Positions 52,584 to 61,837 are shown, counted from the stretch's first letter. The stretch is DNA of 64,000 nucleotides from JBBARC01 sp040400005 (GCA_040400005.1 JBBARC010000013.1:1-64000); one strand, 5' to 3'. Program-made: numbers and translations. Notes: generated by a model not told the origin, from the letters alone.

Positions 52584-53139
52584 AAGGTACCGGAACGTCG
52601 AAACCATTGAGGGTGACGGACACTAAGCAATACAACCCCACCAAATAAATCAACTCAGCCGCAGCAACTTCGCCAAATTGCAACACCGCTTGATGATAAC
52701 ACGGTTGCGGCAACACCCCGCCAGAAACCAAGGCGGACGCCACGTCGTACGCCACCGCTTCTTCCCGGGTTAAATCCATCGGCCGCTGGCCTGCAACGAT
52801 GGTTGATATTTTTTCCTCGCTCAACCCACGCAATTCCGCCACCAGCACATGCGCGTAAAGCTCATAACCCGACCGAAACTTTGCCCCGGTCACCAAAATA
52901 GCAATTTCGCGCACCGCCTTAGGCAAGGTCGGCGATAGCGACATCGCCTTCACCAAATCCCACACCGGCCCGCCAAATTGCGGGTAATGCAGCCAAGGAT
53001 TCCACGGCCCAATCAGCGCGCCGCTATCACAAATAGCGGTAAATCCTTTGAAATTAGCCTCAATCCCCCCCCGCATATCGTCATAGAGCGGCCGCTGGAT
53101 GGCGCTGAGATCAGCAGGCTCAATCAACGGCAAACGCAT
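52582..53139 (-). CDS. Carboxymuconolactone decarboxylase-like (AhpD fold) protein
   Basis: A 185-residue all-helical protein. LPKAVREIAILVTGAKFRSGYELYAHVLVAELRGLSEEKI matches the family core helices (in parts), but the CxxC of AhpD peroxidases is absent: the position reads FRSGYELYAH, as in the decarboxylase-like branch. The ATG at 53139 has AGGA 7 bases upstream. Function within the family is unknown; members range from gamma-carboxymuconolactone decarboxylase to uncharacterised oxidoreductases. Confidence 0.85.
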   Translation of the reverse strand: MRLPLIEPADLSAIQRPLYDDMRGGIEANFKGFTAICDSGALIGPWNPWLHYPQFGGPVWDLVKAMSLSPTLPKAVREIAILVTGAKFRSGYELYAHVLVAELRGLSEEKISTIVAGQRPMDLTREEAVAYDVASALVSGGVLPQPCYHQAVLQFGEVAAAELIYLVGLYCLVSVTLNGFDVPVP

Positions 53140-53259
53140 CGGGGCATCCTTGGCTTAGGGGGCGTTAACATGTGGCCAACGGTAGATGGTCCGGCCACGG
53201 TAGAGGATCAACCCACCACCCAGCCTAGTTTCCCTACATCCGCGCACACACGATCGTAA

Positions 53260-53276
53260 GGCGGGCTTTGCCCGCC
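53260..53276. other. Short perfect hairpin in a 322-bp gene-free gap
   Basis: GGCGGGC-TTT-GCCCGCC is the only notable structure in 53140-53461, the gap between the divergent decarboxylase-like and desaturase genes. There is no T-run after it. Otherwise I see no gene or repeat in this gap, only an AGGA ribosome site for the desaturase at its right end. Confidence 0.5.
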
Positions 53277-53461
53277 AACGCAAGCAAGCCCCATTCCCCG
53301 CCGCCGCGCGACCATATCCTAGGCCGCGCCGGCAGCGGACACCCGCAAACTTCCCCCCAACCGCCAAACTTGTGTCGCGCGCCAACCCCGCGCATTTTGA
53401 CGGGGCCCCGGCCTCAGGTTACGCGACTTAGGGGGCAGGAATTAGATCACAGGATTTTGCC

Positions 53462-54445
53462 ATGAGTATCGCCGCACGCACCCTGATCAGCGACGCACAG
53501 CTTGAACGCGTCCGCGCCCGATCCACCCTATGGGGCCTGTGGTGCGTGGCACACGCCTGGGCGGTGATGCTCGGCACCGCCGCCGTGCTGGTGCTGCTGC
53601 CACTATGGGCGCGCATTGTATTTGCACCGTTGGCCATCGCCATCATCGGTTCGCGCCAACTCGGCCTCGCCATCCTCATGCACGAAGGTGCCCATGGCGG
53701 CCTAGCCCGCAACCCGCGCTTAAACCTGTTTATCTCGCAATGGTTTTGCGGCTACCCCATTGGCGTAGATACGCTTTTATACCGCGCCTACCATTTCCGC
53801 CACCACGCCCACGCGCAAACCTCCGCCGACCCCGATCTGGTGCTATCAGCCCCCTTCCCGGTCACCCCCGATAGCCTGCGCCGCAAATTGCTCCGCGATC
53901 TCTCCGGCCGCACCGGCCTGAAACAACGTAGTGCCCAAATGAAAGCAGCGTTGGGCGATCCCGCCGCACCGCTACCAACCCGGCTCGCCTGCCTATGGAA
54001 AAACCTTGGCCCCACACTAGTCGCCAACGCCGTGCTGCTGGGTTTGGCCATCGCTGCCGGCCATTGGTGGCTCTACCCGCTGTGCTGGGTTGTACCCCTG
54101 CTCACCTGGCAGCAGGCGGTCACTAGGGTGCGCAACATCGCCGAACACGCCGTACTACCGGTCGCCGGCGACCCCATGGCCGTGGCCCGCACCACGCTGG
54201 CCGGCCCCATGGCGCGCGTGTTTCTCGCCCCCTATTGGGTCAATTACCACGCCGAGCATCATTTGCTGATGTATGTGCCATGCTACCGGCTGCCCGCCCT
54301 GCACCGCGCCATGATGGCCGGGCCAAACGCGCCGCGGTTAGAAATACGCCAAACATATAGGGAGGTTTTGCGCCTAGCCTCCTCGCCGCAAGGCGCCCGC
54401 CAAACCAAAGCAGCGGCCTATGCCGGCATGATCCCGCTGGCATAA
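53462..54445 (+). CDS. Membrane fatty acid desaturase family protein
   Basis: A 327-residue integral membrane di-iron enzyme. The three histidine boxes are in order: HEGAH (His74, His78), HFRHH (His111, His114, His115) and HAEHH (His263, His266, His267), which together bind the diiron centre. Hydrophobic segments lie between and around them. AGGA stands 7 bases before the ATG. The substrate (fatty acyl lipid, sphingolipid or carotenoid-like) cannot be told from sequence; it converges with a small lipoprotein gene 1 bp away. Confidence 0.9.
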   Translation: MSIAARTLISDAQLERVRARSTLWGLWCVAHAWAVMLGTAAVLVLLPLWARIVFAPLAIAIIGSRQLGLAILMHEGAHGGLARNPRLNLFISQWFCGYPIGVDTLLYRAYHFRHHAHAQTSADPDLVLSAPFPVTPDSLRRKLLRDLSGRTGLKQRSAQMKAALGDPAAPLPTRLACLWKNLGPTLVANAVLLGLAIAAGHWWLYPLCWVVPLLTWQQAVTRVRNIAEHAVLPVAGDPMAVARTTLAGPMARVFLAPYWVNYHAEHHLLMYVPCYRLPALHRAMMAGPNAPRLEIRQTYREVLRLASSPQGARQTKAAAYAGMIPLA

Positions 54446-54446
54446 G

Positions 54447-54668
54447 CTAAAACCCCAGCCGCGCGCGCAAGCTTTCCGCCACCGCAGCGCCCTGCGGCGT
54501 ATCGGCCAGTGGGCGGGGATGATCAGGCAGGCTTTGCGGATCGGCCCAGCATTCCGCTTGCCCCAGCGTGCGCGTGCAAAACGGCGCCGCCGGCAACGCC
54601 GCCGGCACCGGCCCCGCGCACGCAGCCAACACCAAAGCCGCGGCCCACACCGCGCACATCAATCGCAT
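54447..54668 (-). CDS. Small hypothetical lipoprotein
   Basis: A 73-residue protein from the ATG at 54668 (an ATG ten codons upstream is possible). The signal peptide ends Leu-Ala-Ala-Cys, with Cys17 as the lipid attachment site. The mature part contains FCTRTLGQAECWADPQ, a two-cysteine pattern seen in short alphaproteobacterial lipoproteins of unknown function. It is tail to tail with the desaturase gene. Confidence 0.65.
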   Translation of the reverse strand: MRLMCAVWAAALVLAACAGPVPAALPAAPFCTRTLGQAECWADPQSLPDHPRPLADTPQGAAVAESLRARLGF

Positions 54669-54813
54669 GCCCCACCATGCCCAAAACGAGCTTAACAAAT
54701 ATCCCCGCGCGCCATTTGACCGCGCCGATTTATAGTGGCATTGCTTATGCCAATAGATGTCCCCCGGCTACCAGCCTCAACAATCCCAGCTCCCCGATCA
54801 AGGAAATGCCCCC

Positions 54814-55719
54814 ATGGATATTTTGCGCACCCCCGATGATCGTTTTGCCGGCATAGCCGACTTCCCCTTCGTCCCGCACTACGCAACTATTACCGACACC
54901 GACGGCACCGCCCTGCGCCTGCACTACCTCGATGAAGGTGCCCCCACCGCCAGGCCCGTGTTGCTCATGCATGGCGAACCAAGCTGGAGCTACCTGTATC
55001 GCAACATTGCCCCCGCCCTGGCAGCCCTGGGCCATCGCGCCATCGCCCCCGATCTCATCGGCTTTGGCCGATCCGACAAACCCGCCGCCCGCACAGATTA
55101 TACCTACGAACGCCATGTCGCCTGGCTATCGCAATGGTTTTTATCACTCGACCTAAAAAACGTAATTTTGTTCTGTCAGGATTGGGGCGGTTTGCTCGGC
55201 TTGCGGCTGGTGGCAGCATTTCCCGAGCGTTTCGCCGGCGTCATCGTCTCCAACACCGGCCTGCCGGTCGGCACCGGCAGCAGCGCCGGTTTCGATACCT
55301 GGCTGAAACTGTCGCAATCTATCCCCATCTTTCCGGTCGGCCAGTTGCTCAACATGGGCACCTCGCGCGAGCTAACCGATGCCGAACAAGCCGCCTACGA
55401 TGCCCCCTTCCCCGATGAAACGTTTAAGGAAGGCGCGCGCCAGTTCCCCACTTTAGTGCCCATCACCGAGCAGCACGGTTCGGTCGCCGAAAACATCGCC
55501 GCTTGGAAAGTGCTCGCAACTTTCGAAAAACCGTTTCTCACTGCGTTCAGCGATAACGATCCGGTCACATCCGGCGGCGAAGCCGCCTTCAAAACCCGCG
55601 TGCCAGGCGCTGCCCACGAAAACCACCTTATTCTCAAAGGCGGCCACTTCGTCCAGGAAGATGCCCCCGTCGAGATCGTCGCCCTGATCGACGACATGGT
55701 ACGCCGCACGGCGCCTTGA
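54814..55719 (+). CDS. Haloalkane dehalogenase-like alpha/beta hydrolase
   Basis: A 301-residue alpha/beta hydrolase with features of the HLD-I subfamily. HGEPSW (around residues 53-58) forms the oxyanion loop, Asp123 in CQDWGG is the nucleophile with halide-binding Trp124 next to it, Asp247 or Asp249 in AFSDNDPVT the acid, and His278 in GGHFVQED the base. This spacing is close to DhlA. The ATG at 54814 has AAGGA 9 bases upstream; an in-frame start at 54757 is less likely. Whether it dehalogenates is untested. It converges on a glycosyltransferase gene across a lone family 1 arm. Confidence 0.87.
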   Translation: MDILRTPDDRFAGIADFPFVPHYATITDTDGTALRLHYLDEGAPTARPVLLMHGEPSWSYLYRNIAPALAALGHRAIAPDLIGFGRSDKPAARTDYTYERHVAWLSQWFLSLDLKNVILFCQDWGGLLGLRLVAAFPERFAGVIVSNTGLPVGTGSSAGFDTWLKLSQSIPIFPVGQLLNMGTSRELTDAEQAAYDAPFPDETFKEGARQFPTLVPITEQHGSVAENIAAWKVLATFEKPFLTAFSDNDPVTSGGEAAFKTRVPGAAHENHLILKGGHFVQEDAPVEIVALIDDMVRRTAP

Positions 55720-55736
55720 GGCACATCTGTCGGCAG

Positions 55737-55803
55737 ACAAAAGTCTTCTTTTTCTGAAGAAAAAGAAGCAAAAAGACTTTTGTTTGTTGGGGACTGGGGG
55801 ATT
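55737..55803. repeat. Family 1 element, copy F (left arm only)
   Basis: A lone left arm: aaaagtcttc, then tttttctgaagaaaaagaag, then caaaaagactttt. The outer aaaagtctt pairs with aagactttt, so this arm alone folds into a long AT-rich hairpin. It lies between convergent genes (dehalogenase and glycosyltransferase) and could serve as a terminator. Confidence 0.85.
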
Positions 55804-55845
55804 GTTGCAGGGGTGCTTCTAATACATAGGCGGCCTGCGCGCTCA

Positions 55846-56949
55846 TTATGTGCCCAAAGCGGCGATCGTGCGCGCGACCACATCCGCTTCGACGAATTTT
55901 TGCCGGGCAATCTGCAAACCAGCGTCGCCCATACGCGCGCGCAGAACATCATCCCCCGCCAGTTGCGCCATGGCCTTATGCAACGGCGCAACACTTGCCG
56001 CCGGCACCAAAAACCCGCTCACCCCGTCCACCACCTGTTCGCGCGGGCCACGAATGTCGGTTGCCACCACCGGCAACCCGCACAACATCGCCTCAATCAC
56101 CGACATCGGCAGCCCCTCAAAATGGCTCGGCAACACAAATACGTCGGCCGCCGCCAGCACGGCCGCCACATCGCGCCGGTAACCTAACCGCCGCACCTGC
56201 ACACCGGCGCTTGTGGCCGCGTCAAAATACGGTGTCATATCCTCGCCGTGGTCCGATTCCAGCCGCTCCCCCACTACCCACACATCGGCATCAATGCCGT
56301 TCATGGCCGCCAGCAATTCGGGGTAACCCTTGTGGCGCACTAGGCGCGATACCGCGCAAAACACCACGCGGCTTTCGGCCACATTCAATTCTGCCCGAAT
56401 AGCTGCGCGCGCCGCCGGGTTGGGGAAAAACAGGGCTGGATCCCGCCCGTTCAGCACCGCAACCGGTGTGCGCGCTAAATGTAAACGCCGTGCGTCGGCC
56501 GCTTCTTCGGCCGAAACGGTCAAAAATATATCGGTTACCAAGCCCGCCAGCCACTCTAAACCCAGCGACAATCCTCGCCGCGCCCGCGATCCCGGCTGAT
56601 TGAACAAAAACCCATGGCAGGTATAGGCAATGCTGGGCACCCCGGCCGCCCGCGCCGCCATGCGCGCCAAAAACCCGCTAATCGGCATGTGGCCATGCAC
56701 CAAATCAGGTTTTTCGGCGCGAAAGAACTGGTACAACGCCCAAAAGGCACGTGCCTGAGCAATCGGTGACAGCGTGCGGGCAAACGGCAGCGCCACCACA
56801 CGAAACCCATCTTCGCGGACATCGTTTAGCAAAGGCCCATCGGCAGCAACGCCAATCACCTCATGCCCCCGCGCACGCAACCCCCGCATCAACGGCCACA
56901 AAAAATGCCGCAGCGAAAAATCTACGTTGGTAACCTCAATGATCTTCAT
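55846..56949 (-). CDS. Glycosyltransferase family 4
   Basis: A 367-residue retaining glycosyltransferase with a GT-B fold. The start KIIEVTNVDFSLRHFLWPLM is followed by GLRARGHEVIGVAADGP, the acceptor-side Rossmann part. RLVRHKGYPELLAAM and FVLPSHFEGLPMSVIEAMLCGLPVVATDIRGPREQVVDG carry the donor-binding E-x7-E motif. The ATG at 56949 lies 14 bases inside the end of the upstream GT2 gene. Such pairs build polyprenyl-linked or surface glycans; the sugar is unknown. Confidence 0.9.
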   Translation of the reverse strand: MKIIEVTNVDFSLRHFLWPLMRGLRARGHEVIGVAADGPLLNDVREDGFRVVALPFARTLSPIAQARAFWALYQFFRAEKPDLVHGHMPISGFLARMAARAAGVPSIAYTCHGFLFNQPGSRARRGLSLGLEWLAGLVTDIFLTVSAEEAADARRLHLARTPVAVLNGRDPALFFPNPAARAAIRAELNVAESRVVFCAVSRLVRHKGYPELLAAMNGIDADVWVVGERLESDHGEDMTPYFDAATSAGVQVRRLGYRRDVAAVLAAADVFVLPSHFEGLPMSVIEAMLCGLPVVATDIRGPREQVVDGVSGFLVPAASVAPLHKAMAQLAGDDVLRARMGDAGLQIARQKFVEADVVARTIAALGT

Positions 56950-57742
56950 TCTGAGTCTGATTGAGATCGGGCAAAAACGCGGGCCGCGATCCACGCCGCA
57001 GCAGCCACCACACGCCAAACAAATCCACACTGCCCACCAGCGCGCGGTCCAGCGTGCCGTAGTTGGAAACCCCGGTGCCGCGCGGCCGGTGGTTCACCGC
57101 CACCGATACCACCCGGCCACCGGCGCGCATAAACAGCGCCGGCAAATAGCGGTGCATGTGGTCAAACGCCGGCAGCTGCAAAAACGCCGCCCGCCCAAAC
57201 ACTTTTAGGCCGCACCCGGTATCCGGCGTCGCGTCGCCCAAAATCGCCGCGCGCAACCGGTTGGCCGCGCGCGAGGTCACGCGTTTTACCGCCGTATCGC
57301 GCCGCGTCACCCGATGCCCGGCAATCAGCACCGGCCCGCCACCCAGCGCGGTTTCAGCAATCGCGCGCGCCAGCAAGGCCGGAATATCGGCCGGGTCGTT
57401 CTGCCCATCGCCATCCAAAGTGGCGATCCAGGTGCCGCGCGCCGCCTGCACGCCGCTCACCACTGCCGCACTCTGCCCGCAACTGTGCAGGTGGCGCCGA
57501 ATGATCAGCGGGTAACTGCCGGCAGTGTCGGCCAAAACCTGCGCCGTGGCATCGCTGCTGCCATCATCAACATACACAATCTCGTAGGCAACACCGGCCA
57601 ACGCCTGAGCAATCTCAGCGACCAGCGGCACAATATTGCCAGCCTCGTTCTTCACCGGCACCACCACAGAAATCTCGGGTGAAATCTCGAGGGAAATGCT
57701 GGGGGTTTCGGTTGTTTGGGGCATGGGCGGTGGCGCTTGCAT
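56936..57742 (-). CDS. Glycosyltransferase family 2 (dolichyl-phosphate-mannose-synthase-like)
   Basis: A 268-residue GT-A glycosyltransferase. ISVVVPVKNEAGNIVPLVAEI, VDDGSSDATAQVL and the metal-binding ATLDGDGQNDPADIPALL are the GT2 core motifs, and KVFGRAAFLQLP and FDHMHRYLPALF match DPM1/ArnC-like polyprenyl-phosphate glycosyltransferases. The usual C-terminal membrane helices are absent, so it is the soluble type. The start of the next gene (GT4) overlaps its end. Residues 1-22 are Pro/Ser/Glu-rich and may be dispensable. Confidence 0.9.
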   Translation of the reverse strand: MQAPPPMPQTTETPSISLEISPEISVVVPVKNEAGNIVPLVAEIAQALAGVAYEIVYVDDGSSDATAQVLADTAGSYPLIIRRHLHSCGQSAAVVSGVQAARGTWIATLDGDGQNDPADIPALLARAIAETALGGGPVLIAGHRVTRRDTAVKRVTSRAANRLRAAILGDATPDTGCGLKVFGRAAFLQLPAFDHMHRYLPALFMRAGGRVVSVAVNHRPRGTGVSNYGTLDRALVGSVDLFGVWWLLRRGSRPAFLPDLNQTQNEDH

Positions 57743-57843
57743 TTCTCTCGCGGTAGCATCCGCCTCGACCCCGCCGCAAGCGACCCTATATGGGGTTCAG
57801 TGCCTATCGCCGCTTTCCGCACCCAAAGGTATGCTTGGCCCCA

Positions 57844-58917
57844 ATGCCGTTCGATGATCGCACCTTTCCCAGCTCAGAAGCTGCCGCCTTCCGCCGCAAC
57901 CGCCGCCGCGTGGCGCTGTGGTTATTCGGCGTCGCCACCATGGTTTACGGCATGGTGGTACTCGGCGGCGCCACGCGCCTCACCGGGTCCGGGCTATCCA
58001 TCATGGAATGGGCCCCCCTGTCAGGTGCCTTACCGCCGCTGTCCGACACGGAATGGAACCGCCTATTCGGCCTCTACCGCCAAATTCCGCAATACGCCGT
58101 GCTGCACCCCGGCATGGATGTCGCCGGTTTCAAAGGCATCTTTTGGCTCGAATATGCCCACCGCTTGCTCGGCCGGCTGGTCGGTGCTGCGTTTTTACTG
58201 CCGATGATCTTCTTCGCCGCCACCGGTGCGCTGGAACGCCGCATGATGCCGCGCCTGCTCGGGTTATTCGCCCTCGGCGGCCTGCAAGGTGCGGTCGGCT
58301 GGTTTATGGTGGCATCGGGCTTTTTCCCTGATAGCACCGCTGTATCGCCGTACCGCCTGGTGATCCATCTATCCCTCGCCCTCACCTTATACGTCGCCCT
58401 GGTCTGGACCGGTCTCACCACCCTCAACCCGATTTCTCCCACACTTGCCGGCGCCGACACCATCCGCAAATACGCCCGTGCCTGCGTCGTGCTGGTGGCG
58501 CTCACCATTGTCGCCGGCGGCTTTACCGCCGGGCTTCATGCTGGCCTCACCTACAATACCTTCCCGCTGATGGATGGCCGCCTGGTGCCCGCCGGCTACG
58601 CCGATCTATCGCCGCCCTGGCGCAACCTCACCGAAAATATCGCCGCCGTGCAGTTCAACCACCGTCTGCTGGCAACGCTGAGCCTAATCACCGTGATAAC
58701 CACCGTGGTCGCCGGCCTGCGCGCGCGCCTCAACGGTGGGGCTGGGCGGGCCATTTTGGCCTTGGCCGCCGCAGTGGCGGTGCAATATGCCTTGGGCATC
58801 GCCACCTTGTTAACTGTGGTTGCCATTCCCCTGGCCGTCCTGCACCAGGGCGGTGCCGTGGTGCTGCTCACCGCGTCCTTGGTGCTGCTGCATAATTTAC
58901 GCGGCGCCACCGCCTGA
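57844..58917 (+). CDS. ctaA: Haem A synthase (COX15/CtaA family)
   Basis: Oxidises the C8 methyl of haem O to a formyl group, giving haem A for cytochrome c oxidase. The ATG at 57844 gives 357 residues with about eight transmembrane segments. LGGATRLTGSGLSIMEW and the histidines in FWLEYAHRLLGRLVG and NHRLLATLS, with the pair of the second half in VLHQGGA, fit the haem-binding pattern of the alphaproteobacterial (type 2, COX15) branch. An upstream in-frame start at 57790 overlaps the divergent gene's leader. tldD follows in the same direction. Confidence 0.93.
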   Translation: MPFDDRTFPSSEAAAFRRNRRRVALWLFGVATMVYGMVVLGGATRLTGSGLSIMEWAPLSGALPPLSDTEWNRLFGLYRQIPQYAVLHPGMDVAGFKGIFWLEYAHRLLGRLVGAAFLLPMIFFAATGALERRMMPRLLGLFALGGLQGAVGWFMVASGFFPDSTAVSPYRLVIHLSLALTLYVALVWTGLTTLNPISPTLAGADTIRKYARACVVLVALTIVAGGFTAGLHAGLTYNTFPLMDGRLVPAGYADLSPPWRNLTENIAAVQFNHRLLATLSLITVITTVVAGLRARLNGGAGRAILALAAAVAVQYALGIATLLTVVAIPLAVLHQGGAVVLLTASLVLLHNLRGATA

Positions 58918-58961
58918 TTTTTCCCTAACTTTCGCCCCCCACCGGTAAGGCCAAGCCAATC

Positions 58962-60404
58962 ATGTCATCCGCGCTGCGCACCACCGACCAGCTTTTTTAC
59001 GGCCAAGCGGAATCCGCCCTCGATGCCCAAACCGCCGAGCGCCTCACCGCTGATGCCCTTTCCGGCACCGATGATGGCGAATTGTTCCTGGAATACCGCG
59101 AAACCGAATCCCTATCGCTGGAAGATGGCCGCATCCGCACCGCCGCTTTCGATACCTCGCGCGGCTTAGGCCTGCGTGCGGTCCAAGGGGAGGAAACCGG
59201 CTACGCCCATGCCGGCGAGATCAGCGAAGCCGCCCTCAAACGGGCCAGTGCCACGGTTGCCGCCATTCGCGGCAATGGCGGCGGCACCCAATCGGCCGCC
59301 CCAAAAATCCCCGGCTCGCGCCTATATGCGGCGGAAAACCCGCTCGCCGACGAAGGCTTTGCCGCCCGCGCCACTTTGCTGGCCGAGATCGACGCCTACG
59401 CCCGCGCCAAAGATCCCCGCGTCACCCAGGTGATGACCTCCATTCATGGTGAATGGCAGGCGGTACAAATCATCCGCGCCGATGGCACCAGGGCCGCCGA
59501 TCTGCGCCCGCTGGTGCGGTTGAATGTCACCATCATGGCCGAAAGCAACGGCAACCGCGAACAAGGCAGCCACGGTTTGGGCGGGCGCGAAGGCTACGCC
59601 CGCCTAATGGCGCCAGAAACCTGGCGCGCCGCGGTCGATGAAGCGCTGCGCCAGGCGGTGTTGAAACTCGATGCGGTGGCAGCGCCTGCGGGTGAGATGG
59701 AAGTGGTGCTGGGCGCCGGCTGGCCAGGCATTTTGCTGCACGAAGCCATCGGCCACGGCTTAGAAGGCGATTTTAACCGCCGCGGCACCTCGGCCTTTGC
59801 CGGCTTAATGGGCAAGCGTATCGCAGCACCAGGTGTGACCGTCGTCGATGACGGCACATTGCCCGATCGCCGCGGGTCACTGACAATTGACGATGAAGGC
59901 ACCCCAACCAGCCGTACAGTACTGATCGAAGACGGCTACCTAACCGGGCTTTTGCAGGATCGACTCAACGCCCGGTTGATGGGCGTGGCCTCCACCGGCA
60001 ATGGCCGCCGCGAAAGCTACGCCCACGCGCCGATGCCGCGCATGACCAACACAGTGATGCTGGGCGGCAGCGCCAGCCCGGCGGATATGATCGCCTCGGT
60101 TAAGCGTGGCCTGTATGCGGTTAATTTCGGTGGCGGGCAGGTTGATATCACCTCGGGCAAGTTCGTCTTTTCCGCCAGTGAGGCCTACCTAATTGAAAAT
60201 GGCCGTATCGGCGCGCCGGTGAAAGGCGCCACCTTGATCGGCAACGGGCCTGATGCGCTGACCAAAATCGCCATGATCGGCAATGATTTTGCGATCGACC
60301 CCGGCATCGGCACCTGCGGCAAAAGCGGCCAGGGCGTGCCGGTTGGGGTAGGGCAACCCAGCCTAAAAATGCGCGGCCTCACCGTGGGCGGCACGGCGGC
60401 CTGA
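58962..60404 (+). CDS. tldD: Metalloprotease TldD
   Basis: Zinc-protease subunit of the TldD/TldE heterodimer. The protein has 480 residues. The metal motif H260-E261-x3-H265 (LLHEAIGHGLEGDF) and downstream ETGYAHAGE-type N-terminal features fit TldD. The C-terminal PMPRMTNTVMLGG and GGGQVDITSGKFVFSASEAYLIENG segments are diagnostic. Its partner TldE/PmbA is encoded at 39.8-41.2 kb, so the heterodimer genes are split across two loci. It starts 44 bp after ctaA. Confidence 0.94.
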   Translation: MSSALRTTDQLFYGQAESALDAQTAERLTADALSGTDDGELFLEYRETESLSLEDGRIRTAAFDTSRGLGLRAVQGEETGYAHAGEISEAALKRASATVAAIRGNGGGTQSAAPKIPGSRLYAAENPLADEGFAARATLLAEIDAYARAKDPRVTQVMTSIHGEWQAVQIIRADGTRAADLRPLVRLNVTIMAESNGNREQGSHGLGGREGYARLMAPETWRAAVDEALRQAVLKLDAVAAPAGEMEVVLGAGWPGILLHEAIGHGLEGDFNRRGTSAFAGLMGKRIAAPGVTVVDDGTLPDRRGSLTIDDEGTPTSRTVLIEDGYLTGLLQDRLNARLMGVASTGNGRRESYAHAPMPRMTNTVMLGGSASPADMIASVKRGLYAVNFGGGQVDITSGKFVFSASEAYLIENGRIGAPVKGATLIGNGPDALTKIAMIGNDFAIDPGIGTCGKSGQGVPVGVGQPSLKMRGLTVGGTAA

Positions 60405-60456
60405 TCGGGCTGCGCGAAAGCGATGCGACCGCTTTACGAGGGCGTATAAAAAAGTA

Positions 60457-60484
60457 TTGCAATTTTCCTAATTTTGTCTTAAAT
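60457..60484 (+). promoter_or_regulatory. Possible promoter of the Flp pilin gene
   Basis: TTGCAA (60457-60462) and TTAAAT (60479-60484) are separated by 16 bp in an AT-rich stretch, unlike the GC-rich surroundings, about 48 bases before the pilin ATG. The match to sigma-70 boxes is only moderate. Confidence 0.35.
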
Positions 60485-60531
60485 CTTGTCCTGAGGCGTG
60501 GCGGGCGTTAAAAAATTTCAGGGGCTTTTCG

Positions 60532-60735
60532 ATGTTACATGCAGTTGTGCTAATCGAACACCTAAGCGCATCCATGCGTGAACAGGGTCTCGCCTTCGCG
60601 CGTGATCGCGCCGGTGTCACCGCGCTGGAATATGGCGTCATCGCCTCCATCCTGGGGTTGGTGCTGGTCACCATCTTCAAAAGTTTTGGCACCACGCTCA
60701 GCACCTTATTCAGCAAGGTCGGTAGCAGCATCTAA
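60532..60735 (+). CDS. Flp/Fap-type IVb pilin
   Basis: A 67-residue prepilin. The N-terminal leader is hydrophilic and ends at Gly28; the mature protein would begin VTALEYG with the invariant Glu at +5 and Tyr at +6, then a hydrophobic helix (VIASILGLVLVTIF). These are the hallmarks of Flp pilins processed by TadV/CpaA. AGGGG stands 8 bases before the ATG. No cpa/tad genes are in the window, so assembly would depend on genes elsewhere. Its end overlaps the convergent regulator gene by four bases. Confidence 0.88.
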   Translation: MLHAVVLIEHLSASMREQGLAFARDRAGVTALEYGVIASILGLVLVTIFKSFGTTLSTLFSKVGSSI

Positions 60736-61727
60736 ACGGCCCGCGCCCCGGGGGCGCTGAAACTGCGGCGATAAGCGCTGGGGCTCACCCCCAGCCCACG
60801 GTCAAACGCCCGGCGCAGCTGATCGGCATCACCAAAACCAAAACGCTGAGCCGCCACGCTCACCGCCATGCCAGCTTCCAGCGCCGCGCGGGCAGCATCC
60901 AGGCGTAGGGTGGCAACCGTGCGCGCCGGCGTGGTGCCGGTGCGCGCTTGGTACACCCGGGCAAAACTGCGGGGGGACATGCCGGCCTGCTGCGCCAATG
61001 CGTCCACCCGCAAATCACCACCCAAATTGCCGGCAATCCAACCGTGCAGCGCATCGAAATTAGGACCGGCATGGGCCGGGTTTTCCGAGGTTTGCGCCCG
61101 CAACGGCGCGCTAAACTGCGATTGCCCGCCCGGCCTGCGCAAAAACACCACCAAATCGCGGGCAACCGTCATGGCATCCGCCCGGCCGGCATCCTGTTCG
61201 CGGATGGCCAACGCCAGATCGATCCCGGCGGTCACCCCGGCCGAGGTCCAAATCCGCCCCTGGCGGATAAAAATCGGGTCAGGGTCCACCGTGACGCCTG
61301 GGCGAAACCGCGCCAGTTTATCCGCGTGCGCCCAATGGGTGGTCGCGCGCAGCCCGTCCAAAACGCCAATCGCCGCCAGCAAAAAAGCGCCAGTGCACAC
61401 CGATGCTACCAGCCGGGCCTGATCCGCCGCCGTAGCAAGGGCTGCCAGCAAGGCACCATCGCGCATTGCCGTAACCGTGCCCGGCCCGCCCGGCACCATC
61501 AAAACCGCGCCGTGCACCGCCAATTCCGCCAGTGCGTAGGTGCTTATCGCAATACCGTTCGATGCGGTGATGCTGCCCCCGGCCAATGACGCGATCCGCA
61601 CCCGGTAACCTGGCCCAACCCCAGGGGTGGCAAACACGTCGGCCGGCCCCGCGATATCCAGCAGCAACACCCCCGGATAAGCCAAAATAATCACGTCACG
61701 CGCTGGCTGGGGTGGGTCTGTCAGCAT
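60732..61727 (-). CDS. GlxA-family AraC-type transcriptional regulator
   Basis: A 331-residue regulator. The N-terminal DJ-1/PfpI-like domain (VIILAYPGVLLLDIAGPADVF, then SVCTGAFLLAAIGVL at the nucleophile elbow) senses a small ligand; the C-terminal AraC-type double helix-turn-helix (VDALAQQAGMSPRSFARVYQ and SVAAQRFGFGDADQLRRAF) binds DNA. It is divergent from an isonitrile-hydratase-like gene, with about 110 bp between the two starts, so it may regulate that gene and itself from the shared gap. Confidence 0.92.
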   Translation of the reverse strand: MLTDPPQPARDVIILAYPGVLLLDIAGPADVFATPGVGPGYRVRIASLAGGSITASNGIAISTYALAELAVHGAVLMVPGGPGTVTAMRDGALLAALATAADQARLVASVCTGAFLLAAIGVLDGLRATTHWAHADKLARFRPGVTVDPDPIFIRQGRIWTSAGVTAGIDLALAIREQDAGRADAMTVARDLVVFLRRPGGQSQFSAPLRAQTSENPAHAGPNFDALHGWIAGNLGGDLRVDALAQQAGMSPRSFARVYQARTGTTPARTVATLRLDAARAALEAGMAVSVAAQRFGFGDADQLRRAFDRGLGVSPSAYRRSFSAPGARAV

Positions 61728-61837
61728 GGGCCTCTCGCGGTTTGGCAGAAATTGCCCGAACTATGACATTTCCGCCAAGCCCTGTCCTGGCTAATCTGCG
61801 CGCACACGATCACCAATAGACCCAAAGGACCCCACCC

